NCBI GenBank assembly: GCA_963825255.1
Contig: CAWGSF010000001.1
Coordinates: forward strand, 310,001 to 374,000
DNA length: 64,000 bases
Source of the DNA: JAIBJN01 sp963825255
GTDB taxonomy: Bacteria; Actinomycetota; Thermoleophilia; Gaiellales; Gaiellaceae
Reading direction: 5' to 3'
The first letter of the stretch is position 1. Every line of letters starts with the position of its first letter. Below, in pieces: positions 1-8,065 of this stretch. Below the pieces are notes generated by a model. It saw only the letters and a list, made by a program, of their open reading frames with translations. It ran no database searches and was not told where the DNA came from. A program made the position numbers and the translations under genes.

Positions 1-2
1 GC

Positions 3-524
3 TCGGGCTACAAGATCCGCCCGGTCGTGGGGGCGATCCTGCGCCACCCTCAGTTCTACAAGGGGCCCCGCATGCTCAAGCCGCCGATCGTCCAGGTGGC
101 CGGCATGCTGCGGGCGCGCCGGCGGCCGGTCGACACCGGCGCCTGGGCCTGGATCTCGGAGATCGAGGGCCAGCGCCTCTTCTACCCGCCCAACGTCGCC
201 GGCTGGAACGAGGACCGCTGGCTCGACACCTCGACGTTCCGCGGCCGCTGGATGTCCGCGAACTACGCCGCCAGGCCGTACGCGCTCGACCCCGGCGACG
301 CGGCGGGCTCGCTGCCGATGAACGCCAACCAGCTCCTCTCGCGCGCCCTCGCGTTCTGGGGGAACCCGACCCTGAAGGACAAGTCGCGGGCGGCGCTCAT
401 GGGCTTCGCCCAGACGGCGCTCGCGGACGCGGATCAGTCCTGGAAACAGGCGCAGTACCCCGTGCTCACCCTCAACGCCCTCCGAATGCTCGTCGCCATC
501 TGCCCCGACTTCCAGACCTCCTGA
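3..524 (+). CDS. DUF1800 family protein, C-terminal part (cut by window edge)
   Basis: The reading frame is open from the first bases of the window, so only the last 173 residues are seen and the start lies upstream. The segment carries the usual DUF1800 tail, with a FYPPNVAGWNEDRW stretch followed by a helical C-terminus. DUF1800 proteins are exported proteins of unknown function that commonly sit next to DUF1501 proteins. That is the case here, since the next gene begins two bases after this stop. The pair is probably one operon. Family assignment is good; the biochemical role is not known. Confidence 0.8.
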   Translation, partial: SGYKIRPVVGAILRHPQFYKGPRMLKPPIVQVAGMLRARRRPVDTGAWAWISEIEGQRLFYPPNVAGWNEDRWLDTSTFRGRWMSANYAARPYALDPGDAAGSLPMNANQLLSRALAFWGNPTLKDKSRAALMGFAQTALADADQSWKQAQYPVLTLNALRMLVAICPDFQTS

Positions 525-525
525 C

Positions 526-1900
526 ATGAGCTGCTCCTGCAACGAGTTCTCCCGCGCGACCCTCCTCCGCCGCTCCGTCGCCGAGGCGGGGAACGGCCTG
601 CCGGTCATCGAGCCGGGCATGCCGATTCCGGCAGGGAGCGGGCTCAATCGCCGAACCTTCCTGGCCCGCGCCGCCGGGCTCGCCCTCTCCGTCTACGGCG
701 CCGGCAAGCTCCCGCTCGGCCTGTTCGAGGAGGGCATCGCCCGCGCCGCCGCCCCCACCGATCCGATCCTCGTCTCCGTCTTCCTCGACGGCGGGGCCGA
801 CTCGCTCTCCATGCTGTTCCCCGCCGGGCATCCCCAGTACAACTCGCTCCGGCCCCAGCTCGCGCTTCCGGCGAGCGCCGGACAGCCCTTCGCCGAGGAC
901 ACGAGCCTGCGCTGGCACCCGTCGCTCGCGCCCGCTCGCCGAGCTCCACGGCGAGGGGAAGGTGACCGTGATCCCGGCCATCGGGTACACGAACGCCGAC
1001 CAGTCGCACTTCACGTCGCGCCACTACTGGGAGGTCGGGGCGACCGACCCGCACCTGCGCACCGGCTGGCTGGGGCGCTACCTCGACATCGCCGGGACGA
1101 GCGACAACCCCCTCCAGGGCCTCGCGCTCTCCGACTCGCTCCATCCGGCGCTCGCCTCGGCGAACGTGCCCATCGCGGCCGTCTCGCAGATCGACGACTA
1201 CGACTTCTGGGCCGCCAACGTCTGGGGCGAGCCGGAGGTTCGCATGCTCGACGCCCTCGGGACGTTCCAGCCCGCGTCGGACCCCGCGCATGCCAAGGTC
1301 GCAGAGGTGACCGCCCAGGTCGCGCGCCTGCGCAGCCAGCTCCTGCCCTTCGACGGCGGCAACTGGGGGAGCATGGCGACCTACCCGACGAGCTCCAACC
1401 CGTTCCCGTCCCGGCTCGCCGGCCTCGCCGCCCTCATCGCCGCCGGTCTGCCGCTCCGCTGCGTGACCGTCAGCGCCCCCGGCATGTACGACACCCACGC
1501 CGACCAGGCCACCGACCTGGGGACCGCGCTCTCGCTCACGGCCGACTCGCTCCGCGCCTTCCAGCGCGACCTCGAGGCCCGCGGGCTCGCTGACCGCGTG
1601 CTCGTCCACGTCTGGAGCGAGTTCGGCCGCCGTGGGGAAGAGAACGGCTCCCTCGGCACCGACCACGGCGCCGCCGGGCTCGGGCTCCTCATCGGCTCGC
1701 AGGTCCAGGGCACCATGCTGGGCGGGTTCCCCGGCCTCGCCAGCGGCTCCGGTGGCGGCCTCGACGGCCAGGGGAACCTGAAGGCGACCTTCGACTTCCG
1801 CGCCCTCTACAGCGCGCTGCTCGATCAGTGGCTGGGCGCGGACGCCGACGCGATCATCCCCAACGCCTCCAGCTTCACCCAGCCGACCCTCCTGAAATGA
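526..1900 (+). CDS. DUF1501 family exported protein, interrupted by a +1 frameshift
   Basis: The protein starts at ATG 526 and has a twin-arginine signal (NRRTFLARAAG, about residues 41-51), then the DUF1501 core (FLDGGADSLSMLFP). At 931-933 a CCC run appears one C too long: the upstream frame loses similarity, while the frame from about 935 continues with HGEGKVTVIPAIGY and runs to the stop at 1900. Removing one base gives about 457 residues, a normal family length. The later part keeps VWSEFGRR and TDHGAAG, typical of these alkaline-phosphatase-fold proteins. It pairs with the upstream DUF1800 gene. The frameshift may be real or a sequence error; other genes in the window show similar single-base insertions. 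Confidence 0.8.
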
Positions 1901-2310
1901 CCCCTGCCCACCGGCACGCAGCCGTTGGCACGCTGGCGCTGCTCGTCGCCCTGGGCGCGTTGCTCCTCTCCCTCCGCCCCTGGGAGGCGCCGCCCGCCGC
2001 CGCGGCGACCGCGTTCCCGACGCGCGTCCAGGCGGTGGCCGACGAGTACCGCTTCACCCTCTCCCGCATCAAGGTGCCCTCCGGGCGGGTGAAGATCGAG
2101 CTCGCGAACTTCGGCGAGGATCCCCACAACCTCAAGCTCAGGCGCATCGGCGGCACGTCCGTGCACACGGTCGGCGAGACCCTCCCGGGCGAGCGCACCG
2201 TCAGGACGTTCAAGCTCCAGGCCGGCCGTTTCAAGCTCTGGTGCAGCCTCGCCGACCACGAGGCGCTCGGCATGACGGCGACGCTTCGCGTCGTTCGGCG
2301 GCAGGGCTAG
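1897..2310 (+). CDS. Cupredoxin-like (plastocyanin-type) exported protein
   Basis: The 137-residue protein starts at ATG 1897, overlapping the DUF1501 stop as ATGA, which suggests translational coupling. It begins with a signal-anchor-like hydrophobic segment (LALLVALGALLLSL). The C-terminal half has the order of type 1 copper ligands: a histidine in EDPHNLKL, then cysteine, histidine and methionine in LWCSLADHEALGM. It is probably a membrane-tethered copper protein facing outside, for electron transfer or copper binding. Substrate and partner are unknown. Its placement suggests co-expression with the DUF1800/DUF1501 pair. Confidence 0.75.
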   Translation: MTPAHRHAAVGTLALLVALGALLLSLRPWEAPPAAAATAFPTRVQAVADEYRFTLSRIKVPSGRVKIELANFGEDPHNLKLRRIGGTSVHTVGETLPGERTVRTFKLQAGRFKLWCSLADHEALGMTATLRVVRRQG

Positions 2311-2582
2311 GCGCTCAGAGCGACGACGAGGGCCGCGGTCACCACGATCCCGACGAGGAACCCCGTGGCCTCGAGGAGGTGCGGCGAACGCCGGGCGGCC
2401 CAGAAGAGGGCGACGGCCGCGATGGGCAGGATGTAGAGCCCGATGCTGAAGCCGGCGGCGAGGCTGAAGCTCATGAGGAAGCCGGCGAGCGCCCAGGCAA
2501 GGAACCACGGCCACCCTCGCCCGCCCGGCTCGTCGCGCCGCCTCCACGCAACGACGCCCGCGACGAGCAGGAGCAGGGCCAG
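2307..2582 (-). CDS. Small membrane protein, start unclear
   Basis: On the minus strand this frame encodes two to three hydrophobic helices (ALLLLVAGVVAW, WPWFLAWALAGFLMSF, LVGIVVTAALVVAL) and ends at 2307, overlapping the cupredoxin stop. No ATG, GTG or TTG lies in frame at the expected N-terminus; the end given is an in-frame CTG. An ATG at 2593, seven bases after the deacetylase stop, is in another frame, so a missing base near 2585-2590 could explain the mismatch. Function is unknown. It probably forms an operon with the upstream deacetylase. Confidence 0.45.
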   Translation of the reverse strand: MALLLLVAGVVAWRRRDEPGGRGWPWFLAWALAGFLMSFSLAAGFSIGLYILPIAAVALFWAARRSPHLLEATGFLVGIVVTAALVVALSA

Positions 2583-2599
2583 AGCGCGATCATGCCCGG

Positions 2600-3409
2600 C
2601 TAGAGCCTGCGGGCGACGTCGCCCAGGCGCTCGAACCGTGCGCCCGCCTCCGCGCAGTGCGCGACGAAGCGCTCGAGCATGGCGACGCGATGGCCCCGCC
2701 CGATCACCTGCGGGTGCATGGTCAGCGTGAGGACGCCGCCGTTCACGTGCTCGTCCATCCAGTCGAACTCCTCCCGCCAGATCTCGAGCACGTCGGTCGG
2801 GGTGGCTCCGCCCTTGCGGTAGGGGTCGAAGTTGAACTGGAAGTGGACCCAGTCGTCGAGCTCGAAGCAGATGGGGAGCTCCCAGACGGTCGACTCGCGG
2901 CCGCGCTCGAGCGGGACGCCGCGGGCGACGCGGTCGCCGATGCGGGGGTGGAACGGCCGGTAGTCGTCGGTCATGAGGCTCGAGTCGTAGAGGAAGCCGA
3001 GCTCCTCGACGAGCGGGAGCGTCGCTTCGGACAGGTCGGCCGAGGGCGCGCGGAACCCGAGGGGCGTCACGCCGATCGCGCCGAGAGCGGCCCACGCGCG
3101 CTCCATGTCGGCGCGCTCCTCGTCGGCGGTCTGCGTGCTGGGGTCGAGGTGCGCGTAGGAGTGGTGCCCGACCTCGTGGCCGGCCTCGAGGATCGAGGCG
3201 GTCTCCGCCGGGAAGGACTCGACCGTGTGCCCGGGGACGAAGAACGTCGCGTCGAGCCCGTGGTCGGCGAGGAAGCGGAGGATGCGCGGGACGCCGACCC
3301 GCGCCCCGTACTCGCCCCGGTTGAGCATCGCCGGCGTCGCCTTGTCGTAGGCGAGCCAGACCGAGAGCGCGTCGAAGTCGAACGAGAGGCAGACGGTGCT
3401 CCGCGGCAT
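2600..3409 (-). CDS. Polysaccharide deacetylase family protein (PuuE/PgdA-like)
   Basis: The 269-residue NodB-homology protein has the metal and catalytic motifs of carbohydrate esterase family 4. SFDFDA lies near residue 9, GHHSYAHLDP supplies the HxxxH-type metal site near residue 80, RAPSADLS follows, and TMHPQVIGRGHR lies near the C-terminus. There is no signal peptide, and the late histidine motif is like the cytoplasmic PuuE/HpPgdA branch rather than secreted chitin deacetylases. It probably hydrolyses an N-acyl or amide bond; the substrate cannot be told from sequence. It is divergent from groES across a 43-bp gap. Confidence 0.8.
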   Translation of the reverse strand: MPRSTVCLSFDFDALSVWLAYDKATPAMLNRGEYGARVGVPRILRFLADHGLDATFFVPGHTVESFPAETASILEAGHEVGHHSYAHLDPSTQTADEERADMERAWAALGAIGVTPLGFRAPSADLSEATLPLVEELGFLYDSSLMTDDYRPFHPRIGDRVARGVPLERGRESTVWELPICFELDDWVHFQFNFDPYRKGGATPTDVLEIWREEFDWMDEHVNGGVLTLTMHPQVIGRGHRVAMLERFVAHCAEAGARFERLGDVARRL

Positions 3410-3438
3410 GCGGAGCCGATGCTACGGGAGACCGGGCC

Positions 3439-3444
3439 TACAAT
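3439..3444 (+). promoter_or_regulatory. -10-like hexamer for the GroES gene, leaderless spacing
   Basis: TACAAT ends eight bases before ATG 3453 and no ribosome-binding site lies between. A transcript starting about seven bases after the hexamer would begin at or next to the start codon. The same arrangement recurs in front of many genes in this window. Confidence 0.6.
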
Positions 3445-3452
3445 CAGACCAG

Positions 3453-3740
3453 ATGGAGGATCCGGCTCCGCTCACGCTCACGCTCGAGCCGCTCGACGAC
3501 CACCTCATCGTCGAGACCTTCGACGAGGACGTCGAGACGCGGACGGGCCTGATCATCCCGCAGAGCGCCGAGGCTGTCTGCCGCTCCGGGATCGTGACGG
3601 CCGTCGGTGCCGACACGACCGGTATCGAGCCGGGGGACAAGGTGCTCTTCCCGAGGGACGCCGGCTACGACGTGCGGCTCGGCGGCGTCGCGTGCAAGGT
3701 GCTGCGCAGAGGCGAGCTGATCGCCCGCGTCCACGACTGA
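3453..3740 (+). CDS. groS: GroES-like co-chaperonin
   Basis: The 95-residue protein matches Hsp10 in length and order: LEPLDDHLIVE at the N-terminus, a mobile-loop region around ETRTGLIIPQSA, GIVTAVGAD, then GDKVLFPRDAGYDVRLGG and a C-terminal strand. ATG 3453 was chosen over upstream starts because the homologous region begins just after it and a TACAAT box sits eight bases upstream. No groEL lies beside it. It should cap a GroEL ring in the cytoplasm. The sequence is somewhat divergent from canonical GroES, so it may be a second paralogue. Confidence 0.85.
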   Translation: MEDPAPLTLTLEPLDDHLIVETFDEDVETRTGLIIPQSAEAVCRSGIVTAVGADTTGIEPGDKVLFPRDAGYDVRLGGVACKVLRRGELIARVHD

Positions 3741-3753
3741 GCCCGGCGCGCCG

Positions 3754-4086
3754 TCAGCTCCAGCCGAGCTCCGCGAGGCGGTCGTCGTCGATCCCGAAGT
3801 GGTGCGCGACCTCGTGGACGACGGTGATGCCGATCTCCTCCTCGAGCAGCGCCGGGTCGTGCCCGAACTCCTCCTCGAGTGGGATCCGGTAGATGGCGAT
3901 CTTGTCCGGGAGCGCGCCCGCGTAGCCCGAATCGCGCTCCGTGAGGGGGATCCCGAGGTAGAGGCCGAGGAGGTCGGGATCCTGGGGATTCTCGTCCTCG
4001 ACGACGATCTCGACGTTCTCCATGGCCGCGCGCAGCTCCGGCGGGAGCCCTTCCAGCGCGGCGCGCACGCGGTCCTCGAAGCTCAC
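3754..4086 (-). CDS. Metallopeptidase family protein (zincin-like, HExxH)
   Basis: The 110-residue protein belongs to the small minimal zincins common in actinobacteria. The motif VVHEVAHHFGIDDDRL near the C-terminus supplies the HExxH zinc site and a downstream acidic ligand. The N-terminus (SFEDRVRAALEGLPPEL) resembles the family start. GTG 4086 is used; it lies five bases after the argF stop, so the two genes form a minus-strand operon. Targets are unknown. Confidence 0.8.
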   Translation of the reverse strand: MSFEDRVRAALEGLPPELRAAMENVEIVVEDENPQDPDLLGLYLGIPLTERDSGYAGALPDKIAIYRIPLEEEFGHDPALLEEEIGITVVHEVAHHFGIDDDRLAELGWS

Positions 4087-4091
4087 CGGCC

Positions 4092-5033
4092 CTAGCGGAT
4101 GACGAGCGCCATCAGCGCCTTCTGGGCGTGGAGCCGGTTCTCGGCCTGGTCCCAGACGGCCGAGCGCGGCCCGTAGAGGACGTTCTCGCTGATCTCCTCG
4201 CCGTAGTGCGCCGGCAGGCAGTGGAGGACGATCGCGCGCTCGCTCGCGAGCGAGACCGTCTCCTCGTCGATCCCGAAGCCCTCGAGGTCGGCCAGCCGCT
4301 GCTCGCGCTCCTCGTCCTGGCCCATGCTCGTCCACACGTCCGCGTAGAGGACGTCCGCGTCGGTGGCGGCCGCGCGGGGATCGTCGGTCAGCTCCACGGC
4401 GACTCCCGCGGCCTCGGCGGCCTTGCGCGCCCAGCCCACGACCTCCTCCGACGGCTCGTACCCCTCGGGCGTCGCGGCGACGAAGCCCATTCCGAGCTTC
4501 GCGCACGCGACCATGAGCGAGTGGCAGACATTGTTGCCGTCGCCGAGGTAGGCGACGCGCACGCCGTCGAACGTCCCCAGCCGCTCCCGGATCGTCATGA
4601 CGTCGGCGAGAGCCTGGCACGGATGGAACTCGTCGGTGAGCCCGTTGATGACCGGCACCTCCGCGTGCTCGGCGAGCTCGTCCACGTCGGCCTGCGCGAA
4701 GGTGCGCATCATGATGCCGTCGAGGTAGCGGGAGAGGACGGTGGCCGTGTCCCGGATCGTCTCGCCGCGCCCGAGCTGGAGGTCGCCCGCGGCCAGGTGG
4801 AGGCCCGCGCCGCCCAGCTGCGCGATCCCGACCTCGAAGCTCACCCGCGTGCGCGTCGAGGGCTTCGTGAAGATCATCCCGAGCGCCCGGCCCTCGAGCA
4901 GCCGATGGGGGATCCGCTCGCGCTGGCGCGCCTTCAGGCGGTCGGCGAGGTCGAGGATGACGAGGAGCTCCTCGGGATCCCAGTCCTTGATGCGCAGGAA
5001 GTGGCGCCCTTTGAGCTGCTGGGCCGGAATCAC
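4092..5033 (-). CDS. argF: Ornithine carbamoyltransferase
   Basis: The 313-residue enzyme transfers the carbamoyl group from carbamoyl phosphate to ornithine to make citrulline. The carbamoyl-phosphate site STRTR is near residue 59, HPCQALAD near residue 140, and the ornithine-site HCLPAHYG near the C-terminus. Length is normal. It starts at GTG 5033, with a TAGGAT box six bases upstream on the minus strand, so it is probably transcribed leaderless. No other arginine-biosynthesis genes lie nearby. A carbamate kinase 0.6 kb away on the same strand leaves open a catabolic role, making ATP from citrulline. Confidence 0.93.
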   Translation of the reverse strand: MIPAQQLKGRHFLRIKDWDPEELLVILDLADRLKARQRERIPHRLLEGRALGMIFTKPSTRTRVSFEVGIAQLGGAGLHLAAGDLQLGRGETIRDTATVLSRYLDGIMMRTFAQADVDELAEHAEVPVINGLTDEFHPCQALADVMTIRERLGTFDGVRVAYLGDGNNVCHSLMVACAKLGMGFVAATPEGYEPSEEVVGWARKAAEAAGVAVELTDDPRAAATDADVLYADVWTSMGQDEEREQRLADLEGFGIDEETVSLASERAIVLHCLPAHYGEEISENVLYGPRSAVWDQAENRLHAQKALMALVIR

Positions 5034-5039
5034 GCGCGC

Positions 5040-5045
5040 ATCCTA
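5040..5045 (-). promoter_or_regulatory. -10-like hexamer for argF, leaderless spacing
   Basis: On the minus strand TAGGAT lies six bases before the argF GTG at 5033, and there is no room for a ribosome-binding site. It is one of a set of similarly placed hexamers in this window. Confidence 0.5.
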
Positions 5046-5122
5046 GCGTCTCGCTAACCTGATACGCATGCGCTAAGGTTTTTTCATTGGCATCGCAGCA
5101 ATTCACGAAGGAGGCACTGCAG

Positions 5123-5593
5123 ATGGCACATGTCCGTTGGGAGCCGTTCCGTGAGCTCACGGCCCTCCAGAACGAGATGGGACGGTGGATGAGCCAGTTC
5201 GCCGGCGCGACGCCCGGGAACGGCCAGTCCGCGACCTGGCTTCCGGCCGTGGACGTGTGGGAGACGGAGGACGGGCTCGTCCTCTCCTTCGACCTCCCCG
5301 GCATCGCCGAGGATCAGATCGCCGTCGAGCTCGACGGCGGGGTTCTCACCGTCAGCGGCGAGCGCGAGCGGACGTCCGAGCACTCCGGCGACCGCTTCTA
5401 CCGCTTCGAGCGCCGCTTCGGCGCGTTCTCGCGGAGCGTGACGCTCCCGCAGGGAGTGCAGGAGGACGAGATCAAGGCGAGCTACGCCGACGGGGTCCTC
5501 GAGGTGCGCGTCCCCAAGCCCGAGGAGCCGAAGCCGAAGCGCATCCAGATCGGGTCGCAGGGCACCGTCGAGGGACAGAGCTCGCGCTCGTAG
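5123..5593 (+). CDS. Hsp20/alpha-crystallin small heat-shock protein
   Basis: The 156-residue protein has the alpha-crystallin domain from about residue 40 (LPAVDVWETEDGLVLSFDLPG) through ERRFGAFSRSVTLP to the DGVLEVRVPKPEE strand. ATG 5123 is preferred over the in-frame TTG at 5087 because a strong ribosome-binding site, GAAGGAGG at 5107-5114, lies eight bases before it. This clear Shine-Dalgarno contrasts with the leaderless neighbours. It binds unfolding proteins as an ATP-independent holdase in the cytoplasm. It is divergent from argF and convergent with arcC. Confidence 0.9.
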   Translation: MAHVRWEPFRELTALQNEMGRWMSQFAGATPGNGQSATWLPAVDVWETEDGLVLSFDLPGIAEDQIAVELDGGVLTVSGERERTSEHSGDRFYRFERRFGAFSRSVTLPQGVQEDEIKASYADGVLEVRVPKPEEPKPKRIQIGSQGTVEGQSSRS

Positions 5594-5605
5594 CGCGACC
5601 CGCGC

Positions 5606-6520
5606 TCACGGACCGGGGGCGGGGACGACTCTCGTCCCGGCCCCGCCGTTCTCGACGGCGTCGGCGCTCGTGATCAGCGCCTCGCCTCCGGTTCGCTCCA
5701 CGAAGTCGAGGGCCGCCTCGACCTTGGGGCGCATGCTGCCCGCCGCGAGCTCGGCGACGAGGTCGCGGTCGCGGTCCGGGCGGAGCTCGGCGATGAGGTC
5801 GCTCGGCTCCTCGCCCTTCGCAAACCGTCGGTAGACGCCCGGCACCTGGGTGAGGACGACCAGCCGCTCGGCGCCGAGGCCGGCGGCGAGGAGCGCGGAG
5901 GCGTGATCCTTGTCGATGACCGCGTCGATGCCGTCGAATCCGCCGTTCCGCCGGACGACCGGGACGCCGCCTCCGCCCGCTGCGACCACGAGCTGTCCGG
6001 CGGCGAGGAGCGTCCGCACGGCGTCGAGCTCGACGATGTCGAGCGGGCGGGGCGAGGGCACGACCCGTCGCCACCCGCGGCCGGCGTCCTCGACGAGCGC
6101 CCAGCCCCGGTCGCGCTCCAGCGCCTGCGCCCGCTCCGCGTCGTAGTAGGGCCCGATCGGCTTCGTCGGCTCGCCGAAGGCGGGGTCTTCCGGGTCGACG
6201 ACCACGTGGGTGACCACGACGGCGACGGGCCGTCCGGTCGCGTGCGCCAGCTCGGACGCCGCGAGCGAGCCGATCTCGGCCTGGGTCTGCGCCACGGCGA
6301 GCCACAGCGGGAGCGGAGGGGCCTCGGCGGCGGCCAGCTCCTGGCGCAGGAGCTCGTTCCCGACCTGGGGCCCGTTTCCGTGCGTGACGACCACGTCGCC
6401 CTCGAGCAGCCGTGCGACCGCCGCGAAGGTGGCGCCGAGATTGGCCCTGTGCTGGGCGGCCGTGCCGCGCTCCCCCCGGGCCAGGAGGGCGTTCCCGCCC
6501 AGCGCGAGCACGGTCAGCAC
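5606..6520 (-). CDS. arcC: Carbamate kinase
   Basis: The 304-residue amino-acid-kinase-fold enzyme interconverts carbamoyl phosphate plus ADP with carbamate plus ATP. Diagnostic segments are LALGGNALL at the N-terminus, VTHGNGPQVGNE near residue 46, AAGGGGVPV near the middle and DKDHASALLA. Together with the nearby ornithine carbamoyltransferase it could run the last two steps of arginine fermentation, though no arginine deiminase gene is in the window. The upstream 200-bp gap holds a paired inverted repeat (6556-6661) whose near arm lies 35 bp before the start codon. Confidence 0.9.
   Translation of the reverse strand: MLTVLALGGNALLARGERGTAAQHRANLGATFAAVARLLEGDVVVTHGNGPQVGNELLRQELAAAEAPPLPLWLAVAQTQAEIGSLAASELAHATGRPVAVVVTHVVVDPEDPAFGEPTKPIGPYYDAERAQALERDRGWALVEDAGRGWRRVVPSPRPLDIVELDAVRTLLAAGQLVVAAGGGGVPVVRRNGGFDGIDAVIDKDHASALLAAGLGAERLVVLTQVPGVYRRFAKGEEPSDLIAELRPDRDRDLVAELAAGSMRPKVEAALDFVERTGGEALITSADAVENGGAGTRVVPAPGP
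5616..5644. terminator. GC-rich hairpin between convergent hsp20 and arcC
   Basis: GGGGC-G-GGGACGA pairs with TCGTCCC-G-GCCCC around a CTC loop, giving 12 base pairs with one G-G mismatch. It starts 23 bases after the hsp20 stop and lies in the last codons of arcC. There is no T-run, so it would act as a GC-rich hairpin terminator mainly for hsp20. Confidence 0.45.
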
Positions 6521-6555
6521 GAACCCGCCCTCCGGGTATCCGCCGCCAGCTCGAC

Positions 6556-6661
6556 CTTGTGTTCCACGAGCACGACCCTTCGAGCCCCCTTCATCTCAGC
6601 CCTGGGGCGCATTCTTCGGGGGCTTCCGGGGACGATCCTCCCTTGTGCGGTGGAACACAAG
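6556..6661. repeat. Paired inverted intergenic element, copy A
   Basis: CTTGTGTTCCAC (6556-6567) and its exact complement GTGGAACACAAG (6650-6661) flank 82 bases. The right arm is preceded by CTTGTGC, so it can also fold on itself (CTTGTG ... CACAAG). The same arrangement occurs at 23146-23254. It lies between the stop of the COG2403 GTPase gene and the start of arcC. The possibilities are a regulator site, a structured leader RNA or a small mobile repeat. Confidence 0.6.
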
Positions 6662-6724
6662 CTCCCGAACGAACTCCGAGACGAAGCCCAACGCGCGGCT
6701 CGATGCGACGCCTTCTCGGAGCGG

Positions 6725-8065
6725 CTAGGCGAGCGCCGGGGACGCGGCGACGATCCCGCGCGCCTCGAGGATCGACTGGAGCGTCGGGTCGCCGAGCTCC
6801 TGCAGCCGGTAGGTGACCCGGAGCGCGGGCTTGTCGATGTCGATGACCCGACGCAGGTCGATGGGCGTCCCGATGAGGACGAGCTCGGCGTCGGAGCTGG
6901 CGATGGTCTGGCGCAGCTCCTCCATCTGCTTGCGCCCGTAGCCCATCGCCGGCAGGAGCTCCGAGACGTGCGGGTACGCCTCGAACGTCCGCCGGATCGA
7001 CCCGACCGCGAACGGCCGCGGGTCGACGAGACCGGCCGCGCCGTGCTGCTTCGCGGCGAGCACCGCGGCGCCGTAGCTCATCTCCCCGTGGGTCAGCGTC
7101 GGCCCGTCCTCGACGGCGAGCACGCGCCTGCCGCGGATCTCGTCCGTGCGCCCGCCCTCGACGTGGAACGGCGAGGCGGCGCGGACGATCTGCGCCTGCG
7201 GGTTCACCCGGTGGATCGAGTCGAGCACGGCCTCGATGCCCTCGGGCGGCGCAGTGTCCGTCTTGTTGACGACGCAGACGTCGGCCATGCGGAGGTTGGT
7301 CTCGCCCGGGTGGTAGCGGAGCTCGTGCCCGGGCCGGTGCGGGTCGCACACGACGATGTGGAGGTCGGGCCGGATGAAGGGCGTGTCGTTGTTGCCCCCG
7401 TCCCAGACGATCACGTCGGCCTCCTGCTCGGCGCGCGAGAGGATGGCGGCGTAGTCGATCCCCGCGAACACGAGGTTCCCCTCGGCGATGTGGGGCTCGT
7501 ACTCCTCGCGCTCCTCGATCGTGCAGTCGGCTGCGTCCAGGTCCTCGTAGTGCTCGAACCGCTGGACCGCCTGCCGCGTCAGGTCGCCGTACGGCATGGG
7601 GTGGCGGAGCACCGCCACGCGCTTCCCGGCGTCACGGAGGAGGCCCGCGACGTATCTCGTCGTCTGGCTCTTGCCGGAGCCTGTCCGCACCGCGCAGACG
7701 GCGACGACCGGCTTGTCGGAGGCGATCATCGTCGCGCGCGGCCCGAGGATCGCGTAGTCCGCCCCCGCCGCCATCGCGATCGAGCCGACGTGCATGACGT
7801 GCTCGTGCGTGACGTCGGAGTACGCGAACACGACCTCGTCGATCCGCTCGTCACGGACGAGCGCGGCCAGCTCCTGCTCGGGGACGATCGGGATTCCCTC
7901 CGGGTAGCGCTCCCCCGCCAGCGCCGGCGGGTAGAAGCGCCCGTCGATGTCGGGGATCTGGGTCGCCGTGAACGCGACGACCTCGAGGTCCCTGCGCCCG
8001 CGGTAGACGACGTTGAAGTTGTGGAAGTCGCGGCCGGCAGCGCCGGCGATGACGATTCGCCTCAT
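6725..8065 (-). CDS. COG2403-type P-loop GTPase (cyclic 2,3-diphosphoglycerate synthase-like)
   Basis: The 446-residue protein starts at ATG 8065 behind GGAGGAGG. The N-terminal Rossmann-like domain (IVIAGAAGRDFHNFN) is followed by a P-loop, RTGSGKSQTTR, near residue 130. A Walker B-like VIVWDGGNNDTPF and a G4-type NKTD (VVNKTDTAPP) come later. This is the family often annotated as cyclic 2,3-diphosphoglycerate synthetase after an archaeal member. In bacteria that activity is doubtful, and I take only nucleotide binding and hydrolysis as supported. Its ATG overlaps the upstream peptidase stop as ATGA, so the two are translationally coupled. Confidence 0.8.
   Translation of the reverse strand: MRRIVIAGAAGRDFHNFNVVYRGRRDLEVVAFTATQIPDIDGRFYPPALAGERYPEGIPIVPEQELAALVRDERIDEVVFAYSDVTHEHVMHVGSIAMAAGADYAILGPRATMIASDKPVVAVCAVRTGSGKSQTTRYVAGLLRDAGKRVAVLRHPMPYGDLTRQAVQRFEHYEDLDAADCTIEEREEYEPHIAEGNLVFAGIDYAAILSRAEQEADVIVWDGGNNDTPFIRPDLHIVVCDPHRPGHELRYHPGETNLRMADVCVVNKTDTAPPEGIEAVLDSIHRVNPQAQIVRAASPFHVEGGRTDEIRGRRVLAVEDGPTLTHGEMSYGAAVLAAKQHGAAGLVDPRPFAVGSIRRTFEAYPHVSELLPAMGYGRKQMEELRQTIASSDAELVLIGTPIDLRRVIDIDKPALRVTYRLQELGDPTLQSILEARGIVAASPALA

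Noticed and set aside
6725..8065. Firm assignment as cyclic 2,3-diphosphoglycerate synthetase
   Set aside because: That activity is known from thermophilic archaea. Here only P-loop and G4-type motifs are supported, so the name is kept as a family label.
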